DNA of 64,000 nt from Marthasterias glacialis (Eukaryota > Echinodermata > Asteroidea > Forcipulatida > Asteriidae): assembly GCA_911728455.2 (NCBI GenBank), contig OU452234.1, positions 12,052,031 through 12,116,030 on the forward strand. Direction: 5' to 3'. Shown piece by piece: positions 28,359 to 40,823 of this stretch; position 1 is the first letter of the stretch; every line of letters begins with the position of its first letter. Position numbers and translations under genes: made by a program. The notes under the pieces are model-generated. The model made no database searches. It saw only the letters and a program-made list of their open reading frames with translations, and was not told where the DNA came from.

Positions 28359-31300
28359 TTGATGACGTCAGAATTGACCCAAATTTTGCCACTTGCCCAA
28401 ATATTGCGAATTGACCCCTTCCCCGCACACAAACCCTCTTCAGTGATGTCTACTCTATCATTTTCTATCATAAAATCGCAAAAAAAAATTTTGATCAAAA
28501 GTGCCGGTGCTCACAGGGAGCTCCCTGTGAGAAATTTTAATTTTTGGACCCAACTTGAAAAGTGCTTTTCATGGAATCAGTGGATGCGGGCGGCTCTTCC
28601 GAGACGTGTCCAACAAACTAGAGCTCCCAACTTGCAGTATTTCGGGAGCTAGCGAGCTTTTTCGGCCATCTTGATGACGTCAGAATTGACCCAAATTTTG
28701 CCACTTGCCCAAATATTGCGAATTGACCCCTTCCCCGCACACAAACCCTCTTCAGTGATGTCTACTCTATCATTTTCTATCATAAAATCGCAAAAAAAAA
28801 TTTTGATCAAAAGTGCCGGTGCTCACAGGGAGCTCCCTGTGAGAAATTTTAATTTTTGGACCCAACTTGAAAAGTGCTTTTCATGGAATCAGTGGATGCG
28901 GGCGGCTCTTCCGAGACGTGTCCAACAAACTAGAGCTCCCAACTTGCAGTATTTCGGGAGCTAGCGAGCTTTTTCGGCCATCTTGATGACGTCAGAATTG
29001 ACCCAAATTTTGCCACTTGCCCAAATATTGCGAATTGACCCCTTCCCCGCACACAAACCCTCTTCAGTGATGTCTACTCTATCATTTTCTATCATAAAAT
29101 CGCAAAAAAAAATTTTGATCAAAAGTGCCGGTGCTCACAGGGAGCTCCCTGTGAGAAATTTTAATTTTTGGACCCAACTTGAAAAGTGCTTTTCATGGAA
29201 TCAGTGGATGCGGGCGGCTCTTCCGAGACGTGTCCAACAAACTAGAGCTCCCAACTTGCAGTATTTCGGGAGCTAGCGAGCTTTTTCGGCCATCTTGATG
29301 ACGTCAGAATTGACCCAAATTTTGCCACTTGCCCAAATATTGCGAATTGACCCCTTCCCCGCACACAAACCCTCTTCAGTGATGTCTACTCTATCATTTT
29401 CTATCATAAAATCGCAAAAAAAAATTTTGATCAAAAGTGCCGGTGCTCACAGGGAGCTCCCTGTGAGAAATTTTAATTTTTGGACCCAACTTGAAAAGTG
29501 CTTTTCATGGAATCAGTGGATGCGGGCGGCTCTTCCGAGACGTGTCCAACAAACTAGAGCTCCCAACTTGCAGTATTTCGGGAGCTAGCGAGCTTTTTCG
29601 GCCATCTTGATGACGTCAGAATTGACCCAAATTTTGCCACTTGCCCAAATATTGCGAATTGACCCCTTCCCCGCACACAAACCCTCTTCAGTGATGTCTA
29701 CTCTATCATTTTCTATCATAAAATCGCAAAAAAAAATTTTGATCAAAAGTGCCGGTGCTCACAGGGAGCTCCCTGTGAGAAATTTTAATTTTTGGACCCA
29801 ACTTGAAAAGTGCTTTTCATGGAATCAGTGGATGCGGGCGGCTCTTCCGAGACGTGTCCAACAAACTAGAGCTCCCAACTTGCAGTATTTCGGGAGCTAG
29901 CGAGCTTTTTCGGCCATCTTGATGACGTCAGAATTGACCCAAATTTTGCCACTTGCCCAAATATTGCGAATTGACCCCTTCCCCGCACACAAACCCTCTT
30001 CAGTGATGTCTACTCTATCATTTTCTATCATAAAATCGCAAAAAAAAATTTTGATCAAAAGTGCCGGTGCTCACAGGGAGCTCCCTGTGAGAAATTTTAA
30101 TTTTTGGACCCAACTTGAAAAGTGCTTTTCATGGAATCAGTGGATGCGGGCGGCTCTTCCGAGACGTGTCCAACAAACTAGAGCTCCCAACTTGCAGTAT
30201 TTCGGGAGCTAGCGAGCTTTTTCGGCCATCTTGATGACGTCAGAATTGACCCAAATTTTGCCACTTGCCCAAATATTGCGAATTGACCCCTTCCCCGCAC
30301 ACAAACCCTCTTCAGTGATGTCTACTCTATCATTTTCTATCATAAAATCGCAAAAAAAAATTTTGATCAAAAGTGCCGGTGCTCACAGGGAGCTCCCTGT
30401 GAGAAATTTTAATTTTTGGACCCAACTTGAAAAGTGCTTTTCATGGAATCAGTGGATGCGGGCGGCTCTTCCGAGACGTGTCCAACAAACTAGAGCTCCC
30501 AACTTGCAGTATTTCGGGAGCTAGCGAGCTTTTTCGGCCATCTTGATGACGTCAGAATTGACCCAAATTTTGCCACTTGCCCAAATATTGCGAATTGACC
30601 CCTTCCCCGCACACAAACCCTCTTCAGTGATGTCTACTCTATCATTTTCTATCATAAAATCGCAAAAAAAAATTTTGATCAAAAGTGCCGGTGCTCACAG
30701 GGAGCTCCCTGTGAGAAATTTTAATTTTTGGACCCAACTTGAAAAGTGCTTTTCATGGAATCAGTGGATGCGGGCGGCTCTTCCGAGACGTGTCCAACAA
30801 ACTAGAGCTCCCAACTTGCAGTATTTCGGGAGCTAGCGAGCTTTTTCGGCCATCTTGATGACGTCAGAATTGACCCAAATTTTGCCACTTGCCCAAATAT
30901 TGCGAATTGACCCCTTCCCCGCACACAAACCCTCTTCAGTGATGTCTACTCTATCATTTTCTATCATAAAATCGCAAAAAAAAATTTTGATCAAAAGTGC
31001 CGGTGCTCACAGGGAGCTCCCTGTGAGAAATTTTAATTTTTGGACCCAACTTGAAAAGTGCTTTTCATGGAATCAGTGGATGCGGGCGGCTCTTCCGAGA
31101 CGTGTCCAACAAACTAGAGCTCCCAACTTGCAGTATTTCGGGAGCTAGCGAGCTTTTTCGGCCATCTTGATGACGTCAGAATTGACCCAAATTTTGCCAC
31201 TTGCCCAAATATTGCGAATTGACCCCTTCCCCGCACACAAACCCTCTTCAGTGATGTCTACTCTATCATTTTCTATCATAAAATCGCAAAAAAAAATTTT

Positions 31301-32297
31301 GATCAAAAGTGCCGGTGCTCACAGGGAGCTCCCTGTGAGAAATTTTAATTTTTGGACCCAACTTGAAAAGTGCTTTTCATGGAATCAGTGGATGCGGGCG
31401 GCTCTTCCGAGACGTGTCCAACAAACTAGAGCTCCCAACTTGCAGTATTTCGGGAGCTAGCGAGCTTTTTCGGCCATCTTGATGACGTCAGAATTGACCC
31501 AAATTTTGCCACTTGCCCAAATATTGCGAATTGACCCCTTCCCCGCACACAAACCCTCTTCAGTGATGTCTACTCTATCATTTTCTATCATAAAATCGCA
31601 AAAAAAAATTTTGATCAAAAGTGCCGGTGCTCACAGGGAGCTCCCTGTGAGAAATTTTAATTTTTGGACCCAACTTGAAAAATGCTTTTCATGGAATCAG
31701 TGGATGCGGGCGGCTCTTCCGAGACGTGTCCAACAAACTAGAGCTCCCAACTTGCAGTATTTCGGGAGCTAGCGAGCTTTTTCGGCCATCTTGATGACGT
31801 CAGAATTGACCCAAATTTTGCCACTTGCCCAAATATTGCGAATTGACCCCTTCCCCGCACACAAACCCTCTTCAGTGATGTCTACTCTATCATTTTCTAT
31901 CATAAAATCGCAAAAAAAAATTTTGATCAAAAGTGCCGGTGCTCACAGGGAGCTCCCTGTGAGAAATTTTAATTTTTGGACCCAACTTGAAAAGTGCTTT
32001 TCATGGAATCAGTGGATGCGGGCGGCTCTTCCGAGACGTGTCCAACAAACTAGAGCTCCCAACTTGCAGTATTTCGGGAGCTAGCGAGCTTTTTCGGCCA
32101 TCTTGATGACGTCAGAATTGACCCAAATTTTGCCACTTGCCCAAATATTGCGAATTGACCCCTTCCCCGCACACAAACCCTCTTCAGTGATGTCTACTCT
32201 ATCATTTTCTATCATAAAATCGCAAAAAAAAATTTTGATCAAAAGTGCCGGTGCTCACAGGGAGCTCCCTGTGAGAAATTTTAATTTTTGGACCCAA

Positions 32298-32317
32298 CAT
32301 GAAAAGCACTTTTCATG
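32298..32317. repeat. Second variant monomer site with completed palindrome (9-bp arms)
   Basis: The sequence CATGAAAAG-CA-CTTTTCATG shares three of the four clustered changes seen at 25,745. It lies 21 monomers (6,552 bp) away. The shared change most likely reflects either one event spread by conversion or repeated template switching at the same hairpin. Confidence 0.9.
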
Positions 32318-35300
32318 GAATCAGTGGATGCGGGCGGCTCTTCCGAGACGTGTCCAACAAACTAGAGCTCCCAACTTGCAGTATTTCGGGAGCTAGCGAG
32401 CTTTTTCGGCCATCTTGATGACGTCAGAATTGACCCAAATTTTGCCACTTGCCCAAATATTGCGAATTGACCCCTTCCCCGCACACAAACCCTCTTCAGT
32501 GATGTCTACTCTATCATTTTCTATCATAAAATCGCAAAAAAAAATTTTGATCAAAAGTGCCGGTGCTCACAGGGAGCTCCCTGTGAGAAATTTTAATTTT
32601 TGGACCCAACTTGAAAAGTGCTTTTCATGGAATCAGTGGATGCGGGCGGCTCTTCCGAGACGTGTCCAACAAACTAGAGCTCCCAACTTGCAGTATTTCG
32701 GGAGCTAGCGAGCTTTTTCGGCCATCTTGATGACGTCAGAATTGACCCAAATTTTGCCACTTGCCCAAATATTGCGAATTGACCCCTTCCCCGCACACAA
32801 ACCCTCTTCAGTGATGTCTACTCTATCATTTTCTATCATAAAATCGCATAAAAAAAATTTTGATCAAAAGTGCCGGTGCTCACAGGGAGCTCCCTGTGAG
32901 AAATTTTAATTTTTGGACCCAACTTGAAAAGTGCTTTTCATGGAATCAGTGGATGCGGGCGGCTCTTCCGAGACGTGTCCAACAAACTAGAGCTCCCAAC
33001 TTGCAGTATTTCGGGAGCTAGCGAGCTTTTTCGGCCATCTTGATGACGTCAGAATTGACCCAAATTTTGCCACTTGCCCAAATATTGCGAATTGACCCCT
33101 TCCCCGCACACAAACCCTCTTCAGTGATGTCTACTCTATCATTTTCTATCATAAAATCGCAAAAAAAAATTTTGATCAAAAGTGCCGGTGCTCACAGGGA
33201 GCTCCCTGTGAGAAATTTTAATTTTTGGACCCAACTTGAAAAGTGCTTTTCATGGAATCAGTGGATGCGGGCGGCTCTTCCGAGACGTGTCCAACAAACT
33301 AGAGCTCCCAACTTGCAGTATTTCGGGAGCTAGCGAGCTTTTTCGGCCATCTTGATGACGTCAGAATTGACCCAAATTTTGCCACTTGCCCAAATATTGC
33401 GAATTGACCCCTTCCCCGCACACAAACCCTCTTCAGTGATGTCTACTCTATCATTTTCTATCATAAAATCGCAAAAAAAAATTTTGATCAAAAGTGCCGG
33501 TGCTCACAGGGAGCTCCCTGTGAGAAATTTTAATTTTTGGACCCAACTTGAAAAGTGCTTTTCATGGAATCAGTGGATGCGGGCGGCTCTTCCGAGACGT
33601 GTCCAACAAACTAGAGCTCCCAACTTGCAGTATTTCGGGAGCTAGCGAGCTTTTTCGGCCATCTTGATGACGTCAGAATTGACCCAAATTTTGCCACTTG
33701 CCCAAATATTGCGAATTGACCCCTTCCCCGCACACAAACCCTCTTCAGTGATGTCTACTCTATCATTTTCTATCATAAAATCGCAAAAAAAAATTTTGAT
33801 CAAAAGTGCCGGTGCTCACAGGGAGCTCCCTGTGAGAAATTTTAATTTTTGGACCCAACTTGAAAAGTGCTTTTCATGGAATCAGTGGATGCGGGCGGCT
33901 CTTCCGAGACGTGTCCAACAAACTAGAGCTCCCAACTTGCAGTATTTCGGGAGCTAGCGAGCTTTTTCGGCCATCTTGATGACGTCAGAATTGACCCAAA
34001 TTTTGCCACTTGCCCAAATATTGCGAATTGACCCCTTCCCCGCACACAAACCCTCTTCAGTGATGTCTACTCTATCATTTTCTATCATAAAATCGCAAAA
34101 AAAAATTTTGATCAAAAGTGCCGGTGCTCACAGGGAGCTCCCTGTGAGAAATTTTAATTTTTGGACCCAACTTGAAAAGTGCTTTTCATGGAATCAGTGG
34201 ATGCGGGCGGCTCTTCCGAGACGTGTCCAACAAACTAGAGCTCCCAACTTGCAGTATTTCGGGAGCTAGCGAGCTTTTTCGGCCATCTTGATGACGTCAG
34301 AATTGACCCAAATTTTGCCACTTGCCCAAATATTGCGAATTGACCCCTTCCCCGCACACAAACCCTCTTCAGTGATGTCTACTCTATCATTTTCTATCAT
34401 AAAATCGCAAAAAAAAATTTTGATCAAAAGTGCCGGTGCTCACAGGGAGCTCCCTGTGAGAAATTTTAATTTTTGGACCCAACTTGAAAAGTGCTTTTCA
34501 TGGAATCAGTGGATGCGGGCGGCTCTTCCGAGACGTGTCCAACAAACTAGAGCTCCCAACTTGCAGTATTTCGGGAGCTAGCGAGCTTTTTCGGCCATCT
34601 TGATGACGTCAGAATTGACCCAAATTTTGCCACTTGCCCAAATATTGCGAATTGACCCCTTCCCCGCACACAAACCCTCTTCAGTGATGTCTACTCTATC
34701 ATTTTCTATCATAAAATCGCAAAAAAAAATTTTGATCAAAAGTGCCGGTGCTCACAGGGAGCTCCCTGTGAGAAATTTTAATTTTTGGACCCAACTTGAA
34801 AAGTGCTTTTCATGGAATCAGTGGATGCGGGCGGCTCTTCCGAGACGTGTCCAACAAACTAGAGCTCCCAACTTGCAGTATTTCGGGAGCTAGCGAGCTT
34901 TTTCGGCCATCTTGATGACGTCAGAATTGACCCAAATTTTGCCACTTGCCCAAATATTGCGAATTGACCCCTTCCCCGCACACAAACCCTCTTCAGTGAT
35001 GTCTACTCTATCATTTTCTATCATAAAATCGCAAAAAAAAATTTTGATCAAAAGTGCCGGTGCTCACAGGGAGCTCCCTGTGAGAAATTTTAATTTTTGG
35101 ACCCAACTTGAAAAGTGCTTTTCATGGAATCAGTGGATGCGGGCGGCTCTTCCGAGACGTGTCCAACAAACTAGAGCTCCCAACTTGCAGTATTTCGGGA
35201 GCTAGCGAGCTTTTTCGGCCATCTTGATGACGTCAGAATTGACCCAAATTTTGCCACTTGCCCAAATATTGCGAATTGACCCCTTCCCCGCACACAAACC

Positions 35301-38031
35301 CTCTTCAGTGATGTCTACTCTATCATTTTCTATCATAAAATCGCAAAAAAAAATTTTGATCAAAAGTGCCGGTGCTCACAGGGAGCTCCCTGTGAGAAAT
35401 TTTAATTTTTGGACCCAACTTGAAAAGTGCTTTTCATGGAATCAGTGGATGCGGGCGGCTCTTCCGAGACGTGTCCAACAAACTAGAGCTCCCAACTTGC
35501 AGTATTTCGGGAGCTAGCGAGCTTTTTCGGCCATCTTGATGACGTCAGAATTGACCCAAATTTTGCCACTTGCCCAAATATTGCGAATTGACCCCTTCCC
35601 CGCACACAAACCCTCTTCAGTGATGTCTACTCTATCATTTTCTATCATAAAATCGCAAAAAAAAATTTTGATCAAAAGTGCCGGTGCTCACAGGGAGCTC
35701 CCTGTGAGAAATTTTAATTTTTGGACCCAACTTGAAAAGTGCTTTTCATGGAATCAGTGGATGCGGGCGGCTCTTCCGAGACGTGTCCAACAAACTAGAG
35801 CTCCCAACTTGCAGTATTTCGGGAGCTAGCGAGCTTTTTCGGCCATCTTGATGACGTCAGAATTGACCCAAATTTTGCCACTTGCCCAAATATTGCGAAT
35901 TGACCCCTTCCCCGCACACAAACCCTCTTCAGTGATGTCTACTCTATCATTTTCTATCATAAAATCGCAAAAAAAAATTTTGATCAAAAGTGCCGGTGCT
36001 CACAGGGAGCTCCCTGTGAGAAATTTTAATTTTTGGACCCAACTTGAAAAGTGCTTTTCATGGAATCAGTGGATGCGGGCGGCTCTTCCGAGACGTGTCC
36101 AACAAACTAGAGCTCCCAACTTGCAGTATTTCGGGAGCTAGCGAGCTTTTTCGGCCATCTTGATGACGTCAGAATTGACCCAAATTTTGCCACTTGCCCA
36201 AATATTGCGAATTGACCCCTTCCCCGCACACAAACCCTCTTCAGTGATGTCTACTCTATCATTTTCTATCATAAAATCGCAAAAAAAAATTTTGATCAAA
36301 AGTGCCGGTGCTCACAGGGAGCTCCCTGTGAGAAATTTTAATTTTTGGACCCAACTTGAAAAGTGCTTTTCATGGAATCAGTGGATGCGGGCGGCTCTTC
36401 CGAGACGTGTCCAACAAACTAGAGCTCCCAACTTGCAGTATTTCGGGAGCTAGCGAGCTTTTTCGGCCATCTTGATGACGTCAGAATTGACCCAAATTTT
36501 GCCACTTGCCCAAATATTGCGAATTGACCCCTTCCCCGCACACAAACCCTCTTCAGTGATGTCTACTCTATCATTTTCTATCATAAAATCGCAAAAAAAA
36601 ATTTTGATCAAAAGTGCCGGTGCTCACAGGGAGCTCCCTGTGAGAAATTTTAATTTTTGGACCCAACTTGAAAAGTGCTTTTCATGGAATCAGTGGATGC
36701 GGGCGGCTCTTCCGAGACGTGTCCAACAAACTAGAGCTCCCAACTTGCAGTATTTCGGGAGCTAGCGAGCTTTTTCGGCCATCTTGATGACGTCAGAATT
36801 GACCCAAATTTTGCCACTTGCCCAAATATTGCGAATTGACCCCTTCCCCGCACACAAACCCTCTTCAGTGATGTCTACTCTATCATTTTCTATCATAAAA
36901 TCGCAAAAAAAAATTTTGATCAAAAGTGCCGGTGCTCACAGGGAGCTCCCTGTGAGAAATTTTAATTTTTGGACCCAACTTGAAAAGTGCTTTTCATGGA
37001 ATCAGTGGATGCGGGCGGCTCTTCCGAGACGTGTCCAACAAACTAGAGCTCCCAACTTGCAGTATTTCGGGAGCTAGCGAGCTTTTTCGGCCATCTTGAT
37101 GACGTCAGAATTGACCCAAATTTTGCCACTTGCCCAAATATTGCGAATTGACCCCTTCCCCGCACACAAACCCTCTTCAGTGATGTCTACTCTATCATTT
37201 TCTATCATAAAATCGCAAAAAAAAATTTTGATCAAAAGTGCCGGTGCTCACAGGGAGCTCCCTGTGAGAAATTTTAATTTTTGGACCCAACTTGAAAAGT
37301 GCTTTTCATGGAATCAGTGGATGCGGGCGGCTCTTCCGAGACGTGTCCAACAAACTAGAGCTCCCAACTTGCAGTATTTCGGGAGCTAGCGAGCTTTTTC
37401 GGCCATCTTGATGACGTCAGAATTGACCCAAATTTTGCCACTTGCCCAAATATTGCGAATTGACCCCTTCCCCGCACACAAACCCTCTTCAGTGATGTCT
37501 ACTCTATCATTTTCTATCATAAAATCGCAAAAAAAAATTTTGATCAAAAGTGCCGGTGCTCACAGGGAGCTCCCTGTGAGAAATTTTAATTTTTGGACCC
37601 AACTTGAAAAGTGCTTTTCATGGAATCAGTGGATGCGGGCGGCTCTTCCGAGACGTGTCCAACAAACTAGAGCTCCCAACTTGCAGTATTTCGGGAGCTA
37701 GCGAGCTTTTTCGGCCATCTTGATGACGTCAGAATTGACCCAAATTTTGCCACTTGCCCAAATATTGCGAATTGACCCCTTCCCCGCACACAAACCCTCT
37801 TCAGTGATGTCTACTCTATCATTTTCTATCATAAAATCGCAAAAAAAAATTTTGATCAAAAGTGCCGGTGCTCACAGGGAGCTCCCTGTGAGAAATTTTA
37901 ATTTTTGGACCCAACTTGAAAAGTGCTTTTCATGGAATCAGTGGATGCGGGCGGCTCTTCCGAGACGTGTCCAACAAACTAGAGCTCCCAACTTGCAGTA
38001 TTTCGGGAGCTAGCGAGCTTTTTCGGCCATC

Positions 38032-38343
38032 TTGATGACGTCAGAATTGACCCAAATTTTGCCACTTGCCCAAATATTGCGAATTGACCCCTTCCCCGCA
38101 CACAAACCCTCTTCAGTGATGTCTACTCTATGATTTTCTATCATAAAATCGCAAAAAAAATTTTTGATCAAAAGTGCCGGTGCTCACAGGGAGCTCCCTG
38201 TGAGAAATTTTAATTTTTGGACCCAACTTGAAAAGTGCTTTTCATGGAATCAGTGGATGCGGGCGGCTCTTCCGAGACGTGTCCAACAAACTAGAGCTCC
38301 CAACTTGCAGTATTTCGGGAGCTAGCGAGCTTTTTCGGCCATC
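38032..38343 (+). repeat. Variant monomer shared with the unit at 28,047
   Basis: This unit carries the same linked pair of changes as the one 32 monomers to the left (TCTATGATTTT at 38,132 plus A8T5). Neighbouring private variants are not shared at the same offset, so a single unit or short tract was copied, not the whole intervening block. Confidence 0.9.
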
Positions 38344-40823
38344 TTGATGACGTCAGAATTGACCCAAATTTTGCCACTTGCCCAAATATTGCGAATTGAC
38401 CCCTTCCCCGCACACAAACCCTCTTCAGTGATGTCTACTCTATCATTTTCTATCATAAAATCGCAAAAAAAAATTTTGATCAAAAGTGCCGGTGCTCACA
38501 GGGAGCTCCCTGTGAGAAATTTTAATTTTTGGACCCAACTTGAAAAGTGCTTTTCATGGAATCAGTGGATGCGGGCGGCTCTTCCGAGACGTGTCCAACA
38601 AACTAGAGCTCCCAACTTGCAGTATTTCGGGAGCTAGCGAGCTTTTTCGGCCATCTTGATGACGTCAGAATTGACCCAAATTTTGCCACTTGCCCAAATA
38701 TTGCGAATTGACCCCTTCCCCGCACACAAACCCTCTTCAGTGATGTCTACTCTATCATTTTCTATCATAAAATCGCAAAAAAAAATTTTGATCAAAAGTG
38801 CCGGTGCTCACAGGGAGCTCCCTGTGAGAAATTTTAATTTTTGGACCCAACTTGAAAAGTGCTTTTCATGGAATCAGTGGATGCGGGCGGCTCTTCCGAG
38901 ACGTGTCCAACAAACTAGAGCTCCCAACTTGCAGTATTTCGGGAGCTAGCGAGCTTTTTCGGCCATCTTGATGACGTCAGAATTGACCCAAATTTTGCCA
39001 CTTGCCCAAATATTGCGAATTGACCCCTTCCCCGCACACAAACCCTCTTCAGTGATGTCTACTCTATCATTTTCTATCATAAAATCGCAAAAAAAAATTT
39101 TGATCAAAAGTGCCGGTGCTCACAGGGAGCTCCCTGTGAGAAATTTTAATTTTTGGACCCAACTTGAAAAGTGCTTTTCATGGAATCAGTGGATGCGGGC
39201 GGCTCTTCCGAGACGTGTCCAACAAACTAGAGCTCCCAACTTGCAGTATTTCGGGAGCTAGCGAGCTTTTTCGGCCATCTTGATGACGTCAGAATTGACC
39301 CAAATTTTGCCACTTGCCCAAATATTGCGAATTGACCCCTTCCCCGCACACAAACCCTCTTCAGTGATGTCTACTCTATCATTTTCTATCATAAAATCGC
39401 AAAAAAAAATTTTGATCAAAAGTGCCGGTGCTCACAGGGAGCTCCCTGTGAGAAATTTTAATTTTTGGACCCAACTTGAAAAGTGCTTTTCATGGAATCA
39501 GTGGATGCGGGCGGCTCTTCCGAGACGTGTCCAACAAACTAGAGCTCCCAACTTGCAGTATTTCGGGAGCTAGCGAGCTTTTTCGGCCATCTTGATGACG
39601 TCAGAATTGACCCAAATTTTGCCACTTGCCCAAATATTGCGAATTGACCCCTTCCCCGCACACAAACCCTCTTCAGTGATGTCTACTCTATCATTTTCTA
39701 TCATAAAATCGCAAAAAAAAATTTTGATCAAAAGTGCCGGTGCTCACAGGGAGCTCCCTGTGAGAAATTTTAATTTTTGGACCCAACTTGAAAAGTGCTT
39801 TTCATGGAATCAGTGGATGCGGGCGGCTCTTCCGAGACGTGTCCAACAAACTAGAGCTCCCAACTTGCAGTATTTCGGGAGCTAGCGAGCTTTTTCGGCC
39901 ATCTTGATGACGTCAGAATTGACCCAAATTTTGCCACTTGCCCAAATATTGCGAATTGACCCCTTCCCCGCACACAAACCCTCTTCAGTGATGTCTACTC
40001 TATCATTTTCTATCATAAAATCGCAAAAAAAAATTTTGATCAAAAGTGCCGGTGCTCACAGGGAGCTCCCTGTGAGAAATTTTAATTTTTGGACCCAACT
40101 TGAAAAGTGCTTTTCATGGAATCAGTGGATGCGGGCGGCTCTTCCGAGACGTGTCCAACAAACTAGAGCTCCCAACTTGCAGTATTTCGGGAGCTAGCGA
40201 GCTTTTTCGGCCATCTTGATGACGTCAGAATTGACCCAAATTTTGCCACTTGCCCAAATATTGCGAATTGACCCCTTCCCCGCACACAAACCCTCTTCAG
40301 TGATGTCTACTCTATCATTTTCTATCATAAAATCGCAAAAAAAAATTTTGATCAAAAGTGCCGGTGCTCACAGGGAGCTCCCTGTGAGAAATTTTAATTT
40401 TTGGACCCAACTTGAAAAGTGCTTTTCATGGAATCAGTGGATGCGGGCGGCTCTTCCGAGACGTGTCCAACAAACTAGAGCTCCCAACTTGCAGTATTTC
40501 GGGAGCTAGCGAGCTTTTTCGGCCATCTTGATGACGTCAGAATTGACCCAAATTTTGCCACTTGCCCAAATATTGCGAATTGACCCCTTCCCCGCACACA
40601 AACCCTCTTCAGTGATGTCTACTCTATCATTTTCTATCATAAAATCGCAAAAAAAAATTTTGATCAAAAGTGCCGGTGCTCACAGGGAGCTCCCTGTGAG
40701 AAATTTTAATTTTTGGACCCAACTTGAAAAGTGCTTTTCATGGAATCAGTGGATGCGGGCGGCTCTTCCGAGACGTGTCCAACAAACTAGAGCTCCCAAC
40801 TTGCAGTATTTCGGGAGCTAGCG

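Larger units (their letters stand above)
1..40823 (+). repeat. 312-bp satellite array, about 131 head-to-tail monomers
   Basis: The same monomer repeats without interruption from the window edge to 40,823, where the sequence leaves the consensus after GGGAGCTAGCG. Monomer starts (TTGATGACG) run from 257 to 40,528, giving 129 full units plus a 256-bp partial at the left and a 296-bp partial at the right. Most units are 312 bp. About 24 differ by 1-2 bp, almost all through a single A/T tract (usually 9 A then 4 T). All monomers are in the same orientation and no insertion interrupts them. Most units in the right half look identical by eye. A centromeric or pericentromeric role is possible but not shown. 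The true array length is unknown because the left end is cut. Confidence 0.99.
23991..40823 (+). repeat. Highly homogenised sub-block of the 312-bp array
   Basis: About 54 consecutive monomers have only one length variant (unit starting 32,727) and few substitutions. Noted exceptions are units starting 24,615, 24,927, 25,551, 26,487, 28,047, 31,479, 32,103 and 38,032. By contrast the first 11 kb has 15 length variants in about 35 units. The uniform right side suggests recent expansion or conversion near this end. Confidence 0.85.

Noticed and set aside
257-40821. About 100 open frames of 60 or 97 codons, one per satellite monomer
   Set aside because: They are by-products of the repeat. The unit is 104 codons long with one in-frame stop, and A-tract slippage shifts the frame in many units. 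Substitutions do not favour silent changes. No known protein resembles them.
1-40823. CRISPR array
   Set aside because: There are no unique spacers. The whole 312-bp unit repeats, and the context is eukaryotic.
1-40823. CENP-B box in the monomer
   Set aside because: I looked for TTCGNNNNANNCGGG on both strands of the consensus. TTCGGGAGCTAGCGA and the other TTCG words do not fit.
1-40823. Ribosomal spacer or telomeric repeat
   Set aside because: No rRNA sequence adjoins the array, the unit does not match 5S or other rRNA genes I know, and no TTAGGG-type runs are present.
1-40823. Regular higher-order repeat in the 312-bp array
   Set aside because: Shared variants lie 3, 5, 6, 7, 8, 21, 32 and 50 units apart with no common period, so exchange looks irregular.
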